Of a stretch of DNA of 64,000 bases, positions 10,579 to 19,575 are shown one piece after another. This DNA comes from Novosphingobium sp. Rr 2-17 (GTDB taxonomy: Bacteria; Pseudomonadota; Alphaproteobacteria; Sphingomonadales; Sphingomonadaceae), in NCBI RefSeq assembly GCF_000272475.1, contig NZ_AKFJ01000085.1, forward strand, positions 124,001-188,000, written 5' to 3'. Under the pieces are notes generated by a model, which saw only the letters and a list, made by a program, of their open reading frames with translations, ran no database searches and was not told the DNA's origin. A program made the translations under genes and the position numbers. How positions within the stretch are numbered: position 1 is the first letter of the stretch; every line of letters begins with the position of its first letter.

Positions 10579-10614
10579 GTGCTTTCCCCCTTTTGCTGAT
10601 CCGAACGTTGCCTG

Positions 10615-12384
10615 CTAGCCGCGGCTTGCCATGTAGGCGCGCCATCCACCCAGGCTGGTGATGTCTTGCGCTCCTGCCAGTGCGCGCGGTTCCGCGACGA
10701 AGCCTTTGACGCTGCTGTCATCGGCCAGCGTCACAGTGCCGATCGCCAGCGGCGAAGGAACGTCCACCACGAAACTGCCGAATTCGGCGACGCCCAGTTC
10801 GTAAACTTCGAGCGCGATCGAGGCCCCGTGTTCACTGTGAACCAGCGCCGGTTTGGGCGGCACGCTGTCTGCCATGGCATAGAGCCGATAAGTGGGCGCG
10901 GTGTCGAAGGCGCCGACGAAGGTGGCATTGCGCGAGGTCAACTGCCAGTGAAGCGGCATGTCTTTCAAGTGGGCGCCGACGACTGCGAGTTTTACCGTTT
11001 GCATCTTTCCCTCAAGGTCGAGTGGTGGCGGGGGCGGCAGGTTCGCGATCGACAGGTAGGCGCTGGCTGCGTCCAGCAACGCATGATCGCTGTCAGCCGG
11101 ACCGATCAGGGTGATCCCGAAACCCGTAGCGTTCGTGCGAACTCCCGCAGGCACGGCGATGGCGGCCATATCCAGCAGGTTCACGAAATTGGTATAGAAC
11201 CCCAAGTTGCTGTTGAGAGCGACCGGCGCGGCCAGCAGCTCGGCAACCCGATAGGTCGTGCCGGTAGTGGGGAACGCCAGCATGTCGATGTCGGCCCACA
11301 TCAAGTCGGCATGGCGTTTGATTTCGGCAAGGCGATACATGCCGTTGAACAAGTCGACCGCGCTCATACCCGCGCCGGGCTCGACGACGCGGCGGACGGT
11401 TTCTTCGACAGCCTCCGGGTGGTTTGCCAGAAGGTCGGCTATGGCCGCAGTCCGCTCTGCCACCCACGGGCCACCGTACAGAAGCTGCGCTGCTTCTTGT
11501 AAGGGGGTGAGGTCGATTTCCACTACCTCTCCCATCTCGGCGAGGCGTTCGAGTGCGCGGTCGTAAAGGTATTCGGCTTCGCTATCGCCGAACCAGTTGC
11601 GCTGATCGCGGCGCGGTACGCCGATGCGCGCTTGGCCGATCGCCCGGTCTGCCAGGGGCTTGGAATACGGGTCCGCCGCATCGAAACCGGCTGCGACCTG
11701 GTCGATCAGGCCGGCGTCGGTCGTATCGTCAGTAAAGACAGTAATACAGTCTAGCGTACGACAGGCCGGAACCAGGCCGCGCGTGCTCCACCGGCCCTTG
11801 CTGGGCTTGAACCCGATCAAGTGGTTGAACGCTGCCGGGACACGGCCCGAGCCGGCGGTGTCGGTCCCGAGCGCGAAGGCCACCAATCCGGCCGCCACTG
11901 CGATCGATGAGCCAGAGCTGGAGCCGCCACTGACATAGCCCAGATTGTAGGCGTTACGCGGAATGCCATAAGGGCTGCGTGTCCCGACGAGGCCGGTCGC
12001 GAACTGATCGAGATTGGTCTTGCCCACGCACAGGGCGCCGGCTGCCAGCAGCCGCTCGATCACCCCTGCCGATGCCTCAGGCTGGTAAGCGAAAGCGGGG
12101 CAGGCAGCGGTGGTTTCAAAGCCGGCTACGTCGATATTGTCCTTCACCGCGAAGGGAACGCCCGCCAGCGGCAACATCTCTCCGGCGGCAACGCGGGCAT
12201 CGATGGCTCGGGCGGCGGCGAGGAAGTCCTCCTGGCTCGCCCGGCTGATCCAGATTTGTGGTTGGACGGCATCGTATTGCTCGATCCGTGCCCAGGTTTC
12301 CTCAGCCACTGCCACAGCGCTGGTCCGCCCTGCATTGACGGCTTCGGCAATGGCAACGGCGCTGCGACGGTCGAGCGTGGTCAT
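10615..12384 (-). CDS. atzF: Allophanate hydrolase
   Basis: Hydrolyses allophanate to CO2 and ammonia, the last step of guanidine or urea degradation by the carboxylase route. It has 589 residues from an ATG at 12384 that overlaps the carboxylase stop by ATGA; the open frame extends further but is not coding there. The amidase-signature half shows the catalytic Lys in PFAVKDNIDVAG, the Gly/Ser stretch GGSSSGSSIAVAAG and DTAGSGRVPAAFN. A C-terminal allophanate-hydrolase domain follows from about residue 445 (VKLAVVGAHLKDMPLHWQL) and ends in GGWRAYMASRG. Full length with all motifs, so the function is secure. The translational coupling matches its metabolic link to the carboxylase. Confidence 0.95.
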   Translation of the reverse strand: MTTLDRRSAVAIAEAVNAGRTSAVAVAEETWARIEQYDAVQPQIWISRASQEDFLAAARAIDARVAAGEMLPLAGVPFAVKDNIDVAGFETTAACPAFAYQPEASAGVIERLLAAGALCVGKTNLDQFATGLVGTRSPYGIPRNAYNLGYVSGGSSSGSSIAVAAGLVAFALGTDTAGSGRVPAAFNHLIGFKPSKGRWSTRGLVPACRTLDCITVFTDDTTDAGLIDQVAAGFDAADPYSKPLADRAIGQARIGVPRRDQRNWFGDSEAEYLYDRALERLAEMGEVVEIDLTPLQEAAQLLYGGPWVAERTAAIADLLANHPEAVEETVRRVVEPGAGMSAVDLFNGMYRLAEIKRHADLMWADIDMLAFPTTGTTYRVAELLAAPVALNSNLGFYTNFVNLLDMAAIAVPAGVRTNATGFGITLIGPADSDHALLDAASAYLSIANLPPPPPLDLEGKMQTVKLAVVGAHLKDMPLHWQLTSRNATFVGAFDTAPTYRLYAMADSVPPKPALVHSEHGASIALEVYELGVAEFGSFVVDVPSPLAIGTVTLADDSSVKGFVAEPRALAGAQDITSLGGWRAYMASRG

Positions 12385-15300
12385 GCGTGGCGCCTCAAGG
12401 CCAGCATCGGCGCGCCGGGTTGCAGGGACTGCCCCTCCTGCATGTAGAGGGCTGCGACCGTCCCGCTGCCGGGACTTTCGATCGAGCATTCCATCTTCAT
12501 CGCCTCTATGACTGCGATCCTGTCTCCGGCTGTGACTTCATCACCGGCGGCAACCAGCAATTTGGTGACGCTGCCGCCGTAGGGCGCTTCCACGAGGTCC
12601 GAACCGGCGGGCAATTCGACTGCCGCCGCGTCCATCGGACCCTCCATTTCGCCCGGATCGACCACTTGATCGAACTCGCCGTTGCGCTGCCATTCGGCAC
12701 GCTCCTCTTCGAACGCGGCCTGGCGTTGCTCCTGGAAAGCAGCGATCGATGGCGCGTTCTCGGCCAGAAACGCCCGGTAGTCCGCCAGGCGAAATTCGGA
12801 CGGCTCGATGCGAATGGAGCGCCGCCCGGCGGGAAACTCCCGCCGCCATTCGGTCAGCTCATCGGCGCTGACCGGATAGAAGCGGATCTGGTCGAAGAAG
12901 CGCAGCAGCCACGGTTTGCCTTCGATGAAGGCGTCCGTCTGGCGGTAGGTGTTCCACACCTGGATGGTGCGACCGAACAACTGGTAGCCGCCTGGCCCCT
13001 CCATCCCATAAATGCACATATAGGCGCCGCCGATGCCCACGACGTTGGGCGGGGTCCAAGTGCGCGCCGGATTGTACTTGGTGGTGACGAGACGATGGCG
13101 CGGATCGACCGGGGTAGCCACCGGCGCGCCCAGATAAACATCACCCAGGCCCATGACGAGATAGTTGGCGTCAAAGATCAGGCTTTCGACGCCTGCGGCA
13201 TCGGTCAGGCCGTTGATCCGACGGATGAACTCGATATTGTCCGGGCACCACGGAGCGTCGGCGCGCACGGTGGCGATGTACTTCTCGATCGTCTCGATCG
13301 TCGCCGGGTCTCGCCAACTGAGCGGCAAGTGGACGATGCGCGAGGGGATCGTGAAGTCTTCGAGATCGCCGAGCCGCTCTTCCGCCGCGATCAGAATGGC
13401 CAGTGCCGCGCGCGGGTCCATCGCTTCGCCATCGAAATGAAGCTGGAGCGAGCGGATGCCAGGGACGATATCGACGATACCGGGCAGGGCGAGGCGCTCT
13501 AGCTCAGTCATCAAGGCGTGGACGCGGATGCGCAGTTCGATGTCGAGCACGATCGGCCCGTATTCGACCAGGATGTTGCGATCACCCTGCTGGCGATAGA
13601 CGGTGCGCGGACGACCCGGTCCCTCGGCGATTTCAGCGAGGATAGGCGACAACGTTTCGACCGCGCGAACTGGCGAGGGCATGGGTACCGCGCCGGTCGC
13701 GACGAACGCACGCTGCGCGGCGTCGGCCTCGGTCGCATCGGCGATGGTGACGGGGGTGAAGTGCAGCTTGTCGCCGGGTGCGAGTTGGCCGATCTTCCAG
13801 CGATCGGCGGCGATTATTACGAAGGGGCAGACGAAGCCGCCCAGCGAGGGGCCATCCGGCCCCAGGATGATCGGCATGTCGCCAGTGAAATCGACTGCGC
13901 CGATCGCGTAAGGGTTATCGTGGATATTGGACGGGTGCAGCCCCGCCTCGCCACCGTCCGTGCGGGCCCAGCGCGGCTTGGGGCCAACCAAGCGCACACC
14001 GGTGCGGTTGCTGTTGTAGTGAACGCGCCACTCAGCGGCCAGGAACGACTGGACATCCTCGTCGGTGAAGAAGTCCGGCGCGCCATGCGGGCCGTAGAGC
14101 ACGCGCAACCTCCACTCGGTCGCGATCTCGGGCAGGGCGACCGGGGGGAGCGGCGTGCCGGTGTCGTCGTTGCTCAGGTGTACCGTGTCGCCCGCCAGCA
14201 AGCGGCGCGCTGCGTGGCCGCCGAACTGGCCGAGTTCGAAGGTGCTGCGACTACCCAGATACGGCGCGATGTCGAGGCCTCCGGCAAACAGCACATAGCC
14301 GCGTAGGCCGCCGGTGGAGGCACGGCCCAGCGCCAGCGTCTGGCCTGCTGCCACGTCGATGGGAACCCCGCGGGGGGCAGGATCGCCATCAAGCGTGGCG
14401 CCGAAGTCAGCGCCCATGAGGCAGATTCGCGCAGGTGCTACGAAGGCGAGCGTAGGCCCGGTCACGGTCGCTTCCAGGCCGGCAGTTCCTTCCGGATTGC
14501 CGAGCAGGCGATTGCCGAGGCGGAACGATTGGTCGTCCATCGGGCCGGATGGCGGCACTCCGACCGACCACAAATGCTGCCTGCCCGGCCAGTCTTGCAC
14601 CGTAGTCGCCGTACCGCCGCTGATCACGCGGATCGAGCGCGGCTGGTAAGCGATGGCGTCCAGCGCCCGGGTGGAAACCTCGCCGCTGACGAATGCGGGC
14701 GAGCGCACGACGTCGCGCAGCCAGCGCAAGTTCGTCTCGATGCCGTCCACCCGGCTGTGGTCCAGCGCCGCCTGCGCCGCCGCGACTGCTTCGGCGCGGG
14801 TCGGGGCGTGGACGATCAGCTTCGCCAGCATCGGATCGTACCAGGCGCTGACCGTGGTTCCGGCAGTACACCACGTCTCGACCCGGATGTCGGGCGGGAA
14901 GTCTACGGCGGTCAGCGTGCCGGATGTCGGGCGGTAATCGAGCGAGGGATCTTCCGCGTACAAGCGCATCTGCACCGCATGGCCCTGCGGGGTCGGTGCC
15001 TCGCGGTCGAGGAAGGCGTAATCGCCCGCCGCGCCGCGAACCATCCATTCGACCAGGTCGATGCCCATGACCGCTTCGGTCACGCCATGCTCGACTTGCA
15101 GGCGGGTGTTCATCTCCAGGAAGAAGAACTGCTGGCGATCCGCATCGTACAGAAACTCGACCGTGCCTGCCGATCGGTATTGCGCGGCCTCTCCCAGTCG
15201 CACGGCGGCTTCGAACAATGCCGATCGGACATGGTCGGGAAGTAGTGGTGCCGGCGCTTCCTCGACCACCTTCTGGTTGCGGCGCTGGAGCGAGCAATCA

Positions 15301-15980
15301 CGCTCGCCCAGTGCCATGACGCGGCCTTGGCCGTCCCCGAACAACTGCACTTCGATATGGCGGGCGCGGCGGATGTAGCTTTCCAGGAAGACGCCGGCGT
15401 CGCCGAAGTTGCTGAGGCCTTGGCGCACTACGGACTCGAAGCTCTCGCGAAGCGAGGCTTCGTCTTCGCATATGCGCATCCCGATGCCGCCGCCGCCGGC
15501 TGTCGCCTTGAGCATGATCGGATAGCCGATCTCTTGCGCGGCGATCACGGCTTGCGCCTCGTCGGTAAGCAGGTCGGTGCCGGGCGCGAGCGGAACGCCA
15601 TGGGCGGCGGCCAGAGCGCGGGCACTGTGCTTCAGGCCGAAGGTGCGGATGTTAGCCACGGTGGGGCCAATGAAGACGATGCCGGCCTCGGCGCAGGCCT
15701 CGGCAAACTCGACGTTCTCTGCCAGAAAGCCGTAGCCCGGATGGATCGCGCCGGCCCCGGTCTTGCGGGCGGCGTCGAGGATGGCGGCGATGTTGAGATA
15801 GCTGTCGGACGCGCGCGCGGCGCCGATGCATACGGCCTCGTCCGCCATCGAGACGTGTTCGGAACCCTCGTCGGCTTCGGAATAAACCGCGACGGACTTC
15901 AGGCCCATGCGCCGCAGCGTGCGGATGATGCGGGTCGCGATCGCGCCCCGGTTCGCAATCAGAACTGTATCAAAGCTCAT
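12381..15980 (-). CDS. Biotin-dependent urea/guanidine carboxylase
   Basis: ATP- and biotin-dependent carboxylase, 1199 residues, the normal length for the bacterial enzyme. Domains in order: biotin carboxylase (about 1-450; TVLIANRGAIATRIIRTL, KATAGGGGIGMRI, FLEMNTRLQVEHGVTE), KipA/AHS2-like (about 470-760; SGGTATTVQDWPGRQHLW), KipI/AHS1-like (about 830-1030), and a C-terminal biotin carrier with EAMKMECSI, where the Lys is biotinylated. The ATG at 15980 overlaps the upstream gene by 4 nt; a longer frame to 16295 is read-through. Bacterial enzymes next to paired DUF1989 proteins were shown to prefer guanidine over urea, so guanidine carboxylase is the likelier identity here. That is inference from context, not from an active-site residue. 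Confidence 0.93.
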   Translation of the reverse strand: MSFDTVLIANRGAIATRIIRTLRRMGLKSVAVYSEADEGSEHVSMADEAVCIGAARASDSYLNIAAILDAARKTGAGAIHPGYGFLAENVEFAEACAEAGIVFIGPTVANIRTFGLKHSARALAAAHGVPLAPGTDLLTDEAQAVIAAQEIGYPIMLKATAGGGGIGMRICEDEASLRESFESVVRQGLSNFGDAGVFLESYIRRARHIEVQLFGDGQGRVMALGERDCSLQRRNQKVVEEAPAPLLPDHVRSALFEAAVRLGEAAQYRSAGTVEFLYDADRQQFFFLEMNTRLQVEHGVTEAVMGIDLVEWMVRGAAGDYAFLDREAPTPQGHAVQMRLYAEDPSLDYRPTSGTLTAVDFPPDIRVETWCTAGTTVSAWYDPMLAKLIVHAPTRAEAVAAAQAALDHSRVDGIETNLRWLRDVVRSPAFVSGEVSTRALDAIAYQPRSIRVISGGTATTVQDWPGRQHLWSVGVPPSGPMDDQSFRLGNRLLGNPEGTAGLEATVTGPTLAFVAPARICLMGADFGATLDGDPAPRGVPIDVAAGQTLALGRASTGGLRGYVLFAGGLDIAPYLGSRSTFELGQFGGHAARRLLAGDTVHLSNDDTGTPLPPVALPEIATEWRLRVLYGPHGAPDFFTDEDVQSFLAAEWRVHYNSNRTGVRLVGPKPRWARTDGGEAGLHPSNIHDNPYAIGAVDFTGDMPIILGPDGPSLGGFVCPFVIIAADRWKIGQLAPGDKLHFTPVTIADATEADAAQRAFVATGAVPMPSPVRAVETLSPILAEIAEGPGRPRTVYRQQGDRNILVEYGPIVLDIELRIRVHALMTELERLALPGIVDIVPGIRSLQLHFDGEAMDPRAALAILIAAEERLGDLEDFTIPSRIVHLPLSWRDPATIETIEKYIATVRADAPWCPDNIEFIRRINGLTDAAGVESLIFDANYLVMGLGDVYLGAPVATPVDPRHRLVTTKYNPARTWTPPNVVGIGGAYMCIYGMEGPGGYQLFGRTIQVWNTYRQTDAFIEGKPWLLRFFDQIRFYPVSADELTEWRREFPAGRRSIRIEPSEFRLADYRAFLAENAPSIAAFQEQRQAAFEEERAEWQRNGEFDQVVDPGEMEGPMDAAAVELPAGSDLVEAPYGGSVTKLLVAAGDEVTAGDRIAVIEAMKMECSIESPGSGTVAALYMQEGQSLQPGAPMLALRRHA

Positions 15981-16612
15981 GCGGCAACGATCATTCGTAC
16001 GGGGGTAGGGTTGAAGCCGTTGCAGGGATTGTTGATCTGCGGGCAATTGGACACGACGACGACCACGTCCATTTCCGCGTGCAGATCCACCGACAGCCCA
16101 GGCGCCGATATTCCATCGACGATGCCCAGCGACCCGTCTGCCTCGACCGGCACGTTCATGAAAAAGTTGATGTTGGAGACGATGTCGCGCTTGCCTCGCC
16201 CCTCCAGCAGATTGGCTTCGAGGAAGTTTTCGACGCACGCGTGCTCGGCCTTGGTGTGGTGGCCATAGCGCAAGGTGTTTGACTCGCACGAACAAGCGCC
16301 GCCGATCGTGTCGTGATAATCGACTGAGGTCGCCGCGATCGTCATCATCGGCCTGCCCTCGTTGGACCGAAGGATGGTGCCCGCACGCAGGAACAAGTTG
16401 CCTTGCGCCGCGACGGTATCCTGGGCGCTGTAGCGTTCCGCGTCGTCGGCGGCGGAATAGAGCAAGAAATCGACCGCCTGGTTTCCTTCCAGGTCTACGA
16501 TGCGCAACGTCTGGCCGGCGGCGATGTGGTGCAACCAGGGTGCCCGGGCAGGCACGATCGCGTCATGGACTACGGAGCCGGTCAGGCCGGACAGATGGGG
16601 ATCGTCGTTCAT
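15977..16612 (-). CDS. DUF1989 protein, probable carboxyguanidine deiminase subunit (UAAP)
   Basis: A 211-residue member of the urea-amidolyase-associated (DUF1989) family. Pairs of these proteins form a heteromeric carboxyguanidine deiminase (CgdAB) that converts carboxyguanidine to allophanate and ammonia. Seen: the conserved stretch RIVDLEGNQAVDFLLYSA, a Cys- and His-rich segment VDYHDTIGGACSCESNT, and INFFMNVPVEADG...AEMDVVVVVSNCPQINNPCNG. It follows its partner gene after 16 nt and overlaps the carboxylase start by ATGA. Which of CgdA or CgdB it is cannot be fixed by eye. The older annotation as urea-metabolism accessory protein is probably wrong in this setting. Confidence 0.88.
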   Translation of the reverse strand: MNDDPHLSGLTGSVVHDAIVPARAPWLHHIAAGQTLRIVDLEGNQAVDFLLYSAADDAERYSAQDTVAAQGNLFLRAGTILRSNEGRPMMTIAATSVDYHDTIGGACSCESNTLRYGHHTKAEHACVENFLEANLLEGRGKRDIVSNINFFMNVPVEADGSLGIVDGISAPGLSVDLHAEMDVVVVVSNCPQINNPCNGFNPTPVRMIVAA

Positions 16613-16628
16613 GTAAGGCCTGTCCTGT

Positions 16629-17465
16629 TCAGCGACGGTAGTAGTCTTCGACGTTCTGGAAGGCGCGCAGGCCTTCGGGCGTGGCAGTGCGGACGGGATC
16701 GTCCTGTGCGGTAATGGGGCCGCGCCAGGCCGATGCGCGCAGCGGCGTCACCGTCCATTGCTCCCGAGGATCAAGGACGTGCGGGCAATTGGCGATGACG
16801 ACGATGACGTCCATTTCAGCGCGCAGCACCACGCTGCGGCCTGGTGCGAACGGGCCGATCTGCGGGGTGATGGCCCCATCCGCCTCTATCCGCGTACCTT
16901 TGAACAGCGTCACGCAGGGATGCACGTCGCGCCGGCCCAGGCCATGCTTGGCGACGCCCAGCAGGAAGCGGTCGCGGCCACTGGGATGCGGCCCTCTGTT
17001 GCTGCCCTCGCCATAGCGGGCGGCGTTGGTCGCGGCGCTGGAGGTTCCGCAAAAGCTGTCATGGGTGCCGGCATCGTCTTCCAGAATGCTCAGAAGGACG
17101 CGGCCCATGTCGGACAGCAGTAGCTTGCCCGCGCCCAGATAGGCGTTCCACTGCACCTTCACGGTATCCGCCACGTTAAGCCGTTCGGTCGGCATCTCCG
17201 CATTGAACACGAGCAGCGAGGCACAGGCATCGCCCTTGAGGTCGATCAGCCGCAACCGTGTGCCGCGCGTGAGCCGCCGGGTGGCATAGCCGCCTGCGGC
17301 GATGGTTTCTTCCCACAGATGGTCGTCAGGCTCCACGTCGGCGGGTAAATCATCCGCGATGGGAGGTAGCACCGGCATGCTTTCCGTCACCGTTCCATGC
17401 ATGCTGCGTGCGTGATCACGGGCGGCTAGGGGATTGGCCAATGTCTCGGTAATCGTATCGGTCAT
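16629..17465 (-). CDS. DUF1989 protein, probable carboxyguanidine deiminase partner subunit (UAAP)
   Basis: Second DUF1989 protein, 278 residues, with an N-terminal extension of about 50 residues that its partner lacks. Core motifs: RLIDLKGDACASLLVFNA, GTHDSFCGTSSAATNAARYG, HPCVTLFKGTRIEADG and AEMDVIVVIANCPHVLDPR. The family heteromer deiminates carboxyguanidine to allophanate, the step that separates guanidine use from urea use. Its ATG overlaps the stop of nikR-like gene 1 (ATGA), so regulator and enzyme are translationally coupled. Both DUF1989 genes lie directly upstream of the carboxylase and atzF, which gives a complete pathway order. Confidence 0.88.
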   Translation of the reverse strand: MTDTITETLANPLAARDHARSMHGTVTESMPVLPPIADDLPADVEPDDHLWEETIAAGGYATRRLTRGTRLRLIDLKGDACASLLVFNAEMPTERLNVADTVKVQWNAYLGAGKLLLSDMGRVLLSILEDDAGTHDSFCGTSSAATNAARYGEGSNRGPHPSGRDRFLLGVAKHGLGRRDVHPCVTLFKGTRIEADGAITPQIGPFAPGRSVVLRAEMDVIVVIANCPHVLDPREQWTVTPLRASAWRGPITAQDDPVRTATPEGLRAFQNVEDYYRR

Positions 17466-17941
17466 CCGTTCTCTCCGATCGATTTGGAAGTGCTACCGTC
17501 CTGTTCGTGCAGGGGCGGCAACAGCGAAGTGGTAGTGACGAGTTCCAGTTGCCGGACCCCGCGCACGCGCCTGATGGCATCGCACAATTCCTTCAGCCTC
17601 ACCGCCGGGCCTTGCACGAGCAGGACTTCGAGCGACTGATCGTCCTCCAGCACGACGTGCTGCGACGAGATGACTTCCTTCAGGAAATGCGCCTGCGTCT
17701 GCGAAAGCTGGTGGCGGACCCGGCCTCGCTCGCTGCGATAGACCAGGGTGATAGTACCGGCGAGCATGTCATCCGGGCGGATCAGCGATTCGTGTTCCAC
17801 CAAGGCGTGGCGGATCAATTCGGTAATCAGTTGCGAGCGGGAAGGGAGACCGCGCTCGGCCACCATCGTATCGAGCTGCCGGAAGAGTTCTGACGGAAGG
17901 CTCATACTGAGCCTTGCAAGACTGGCGGGTTCGAAGCTCAT
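17462..17941 (-). CDS. NikR-like ribbon-helix-helix regulator 1
   Basis: A 159-residue DNA-binding regulator with the NikR layout: an N-terminal ribbon-helix-helix (LARLSMSLPSELFRQLDTMV...SRSQLITELIRHAL) and a C-terminal ACT-like sensor domain (GTITLVYRSERGRVRHQLSQ...LEVLLVQG...VRGVRQLELVTT). Aligned by eye to E. coli NikR, only the first His of the HxH pair (SSQHVV) is kept; the second His is Val and the ligand Cys is Ser. Nickel sensing in the canonical way is thus unlikely, and the effector may be the pathway substrate. The ATG at 17941 is chosen; an in-frame ATG at 17956 would overlap the ATPase stop. An operator-like palindrome lies 17 nt upstream. Confidence 0.88.
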   Translation of the reverse strand: MSFEPASLARLSMSLPSELFRQLDTMVAERGLPSRSQLITELIRHALVEHESLIRPDDMLAGTITLVYRSERGRVRHQLSQTQAHFLKEVISSQHVVLEDDQSLEVLLVQGPAVRLKELCDAIRRVRGVRQLELVTTTSLLPPLHEQDGSTSKSIGENG

Positions 17942-17952
17942 GTCGCACTCTT

Positions 17953-18726
17953 TCAATTATTACCCATATCGTCAATGGTAATACTTTCGGAGGCGGGCTC
18001 GATCCGGTTTCGCAAGGGCAGATCGTAGATCGCCGTGGCGCCGAACCGGTGCGGGGCATGTGGATCGTGGCGGCGCTTGTCGAGCGCGAGTACCCGTGTT
18101 CCCAAGGCAAACGCTTCGCGGATGTCATGCGTCACCATGATGATCGTCAGCGAATATTCGCGCCACAGGCTGCGGATCAACGCGTGCATATCTGCCCGGA
18201 TGCCAGGGTCGAGGGCGCCGAATGGTTCGTCCAACAACAAGATGCGCGGGCGCTTTATCAGTGCCTGGGCAATGGCCAACCTCTGCTGCATGCCGCCGGA
18301 CATTTGGGCCGGATACAAATGGAGACTGTCGCCCAGGCCGACCGAGGTCAGCATTGCGATCGCTTCCTCCTGCGCTTTGCGTCGGGCAGCGCCGAACAAG
18401 CGGGCGGAGAGCGGGGCCTGCGCACATTCCATCCCGAACATCGTGTTGCGCAACACCGACAAGTGCGGAAACACCGAATAACGCTGGAACACGACGCCGC
18501 GGTCCGGTCCGCATTCCGGCGTCAGTGGTGAGCCATCCAACGTAATGGCGCCGCGCGTGGGGGCTTCCTGCCCCAAGATAAGCCGCAGGAAGCTGCTCTT
18601 GCCAGCGCCTGATGGCCCGATGACCGAAACGAACGAACGCGCCTCGATTTCAAGGTTCAGCTTTTCGATGACGATCTTGTCGCCATATTCGACCCAGACG
18701 TCGCGCAGGCTGAGGAGGGTGCTCAA
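17953..18726 (-). CDS. ABC transporter ATPase, NitT/TauT type (guanidine/urea cluster)
   Basis: ATP-hydrolysing subunit of the importer, about 257 residues. Seen: Walker A GPSGAGKSS, Q-loop VFQRYSVFP, signature MSGGMQQRLAIAQAL, Walker B RILLLDEPFGALDP and the H-loop VTHDIREA. The start is taken as TTG at 18726, which overlaps the permease stop (TTGA); no ATG lies nearby in frame, and the longer open frame upstream is an antiphase reading of the permease gene. The C-terminus ends in IDDMGNN, whose codons also contain operator-like box 1. It belongs to the group found beside urea/guanidine carboxylases, where guanidine is the probable substrate. Confidence 0.92.
   Translation of the reverse strand: MSTLLSLRDVWVEYGDKIVIEKLNLEIEARSFVSVIGPSGAGKSSFLRLILGQEAPTRGAITLDGSPLTPECGPDRGVVFQRYSVFPHLSVLRNTMFGMECAQAPLSARLFGAARRKAQEEAIAMLTSVGLGDSLHLYPAQMSGGMQQRLAIAQALIKRPRILLLDEPFGALDPGIRADMHALIRSLWREYSLTIIMVTHDIREAFALGTRVLALDKRRHDPHAPHRFGATAIYDLPLRNRIEPASESITIDDMGNN
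17958..17983. promoter_or_regulatory. Palindromic operator-like box 1, TATTAC-N14-GTAATA
   Basis: Perfect 6-bp half-sites 14 nt apart, 17 nt before the start of nikR-like gene 1 and inside the last codons of the ABC ATPase gene. It shares wider flanks with box 2 (CAATTATTAC on one side, GTAATACTTTCGG on the other). It would give the regulator, DUF1989, carboxylase and atzF genes their own autoregulated promoter. Confidence 0.7.
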
Positions 18727-19538
18727 TGGCTTTCTCCATGCGCCCAGGGAAACATTCGGCGGCTGATGAACGTCAGCGTTACGTCCATGGCGATCGCCAG
18801 CAGCGCGATCCATGCGACGTATGGCAAGATGACATCCATCGACAGGTAGCGACGCACGAGGAATATCCGGTAGCCAAGGCCAACGTCCGACGCGATCGCC
18901 TCTGCCGAGATCAGGAACACCCACGCGGGCCCCAACGACAAGCGTACCGCATGCAACAGGCGCGGCATCGCCTGAGGCAGCGCTACCCGGATCATCACTT
19001 GCCAACTGCTGGCCCCCAGCGTCTGCGCCTTGATGATCTGTTCGCGCGGCAAAGCTGCGACATGCGCGGCGATGTCGCGGATCATGACCGGGGCTATGCC
19101 AACGACGATCAAGGCGACCTTGGACGTCTCGCCCAAGCCGAGCGCAATGAACAGGATCGGCAGCAGGGCGATTGGCGGGACGACGGCGATGCCAGTCACC
19201 AGCGGCCCGAACGTGGCACGAACCGGCGGCAGGGCTCCCAGTGCAAGCCCGACCATGATCGCCATCAAGGTGGAGATGCCCAGGCCCAGCCCTAGCCGCT
19301 GCAAGCTTGCCAGCGTGTCCGCCCAGAACACCAGTTGTCCCGACAACTGGTCTGGCTGGAACATGAGGGCGGCCATGCTGTGCGCCATGCTGCCCGGCAG
19401 CGGCAGTATCTTGTCCAACGGATTGGCCGCATGGCGATCCGCGGCAAAGACGATATAGAGGACTGCCAGAAGCACGATCGGCAAAGCGCCGAGCAAAAAC
19501 CGGTCGCTTCGTCCGATTTGACGATTCACCCAACGCAT
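18723..19538 (-). CDS. ABC transporter permease, NitT/TauT type
   Basis: Membrane channel subunit of the importer, 271 residues with six predicted membrane segments. The coupling-helix motif is EQIIKAQTLGASSWQVMIRVALPQAM read across two segments, the EAA loop that docks on the ATPase. The N-terminus (RFLLGALPIVLLAVLYIVFAA) is the first membrane helix. It starts 37 nt after the binding-protein stop and overlaps the ATPase start by 4 nt, so the three subunits are one operon. The substrate is inferred as guanidine, or a related small cation or amide, only from the neighbouring pathway genes. Confidence 0.92.
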   Translation of the reverse strand: MRWVNRQIGRSDRFLLGALPIVLLAVLYIVFAADRHAANPLDKILPLPGSMAHSMAALMFQPDQLSGQLVFWADTLASLQRLGLGLGISTLMAIMVGLALGALPPVRATFGPLVTGIAVVPPIALLPILFIALGLGETSKVALIVVGIAPVMIRDIAAHVAALPREQIIKAQTLGASSWQVMIRVALPQAMPRLLHAVRLSLGPAWVFLISAEAIASDVGLGYRIFLVRRYLSMDVILPYVAWIALLAIAMDVTLTFISRRMFPWAHGESH

Positions 19539-19575
19539 GTCGTCAATTCACCTCGCGCAAAGCGGACGGGAGCGA

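Noticed and set aside
12381..16295. Longer carboxylase of 1304 residues
   Set aside because: The first 105 residues are an antiphase reading of the upstream DUF1989 gene; the ATG at 15980 with a 4-nt overlap gives the normal family length and N-terminus.
17953..19533. A 526-residue ATPase fusion
   Set aside because: The first half is the permease gene read in another frame; the ATPase begins at the TTGA overlap near 18726.
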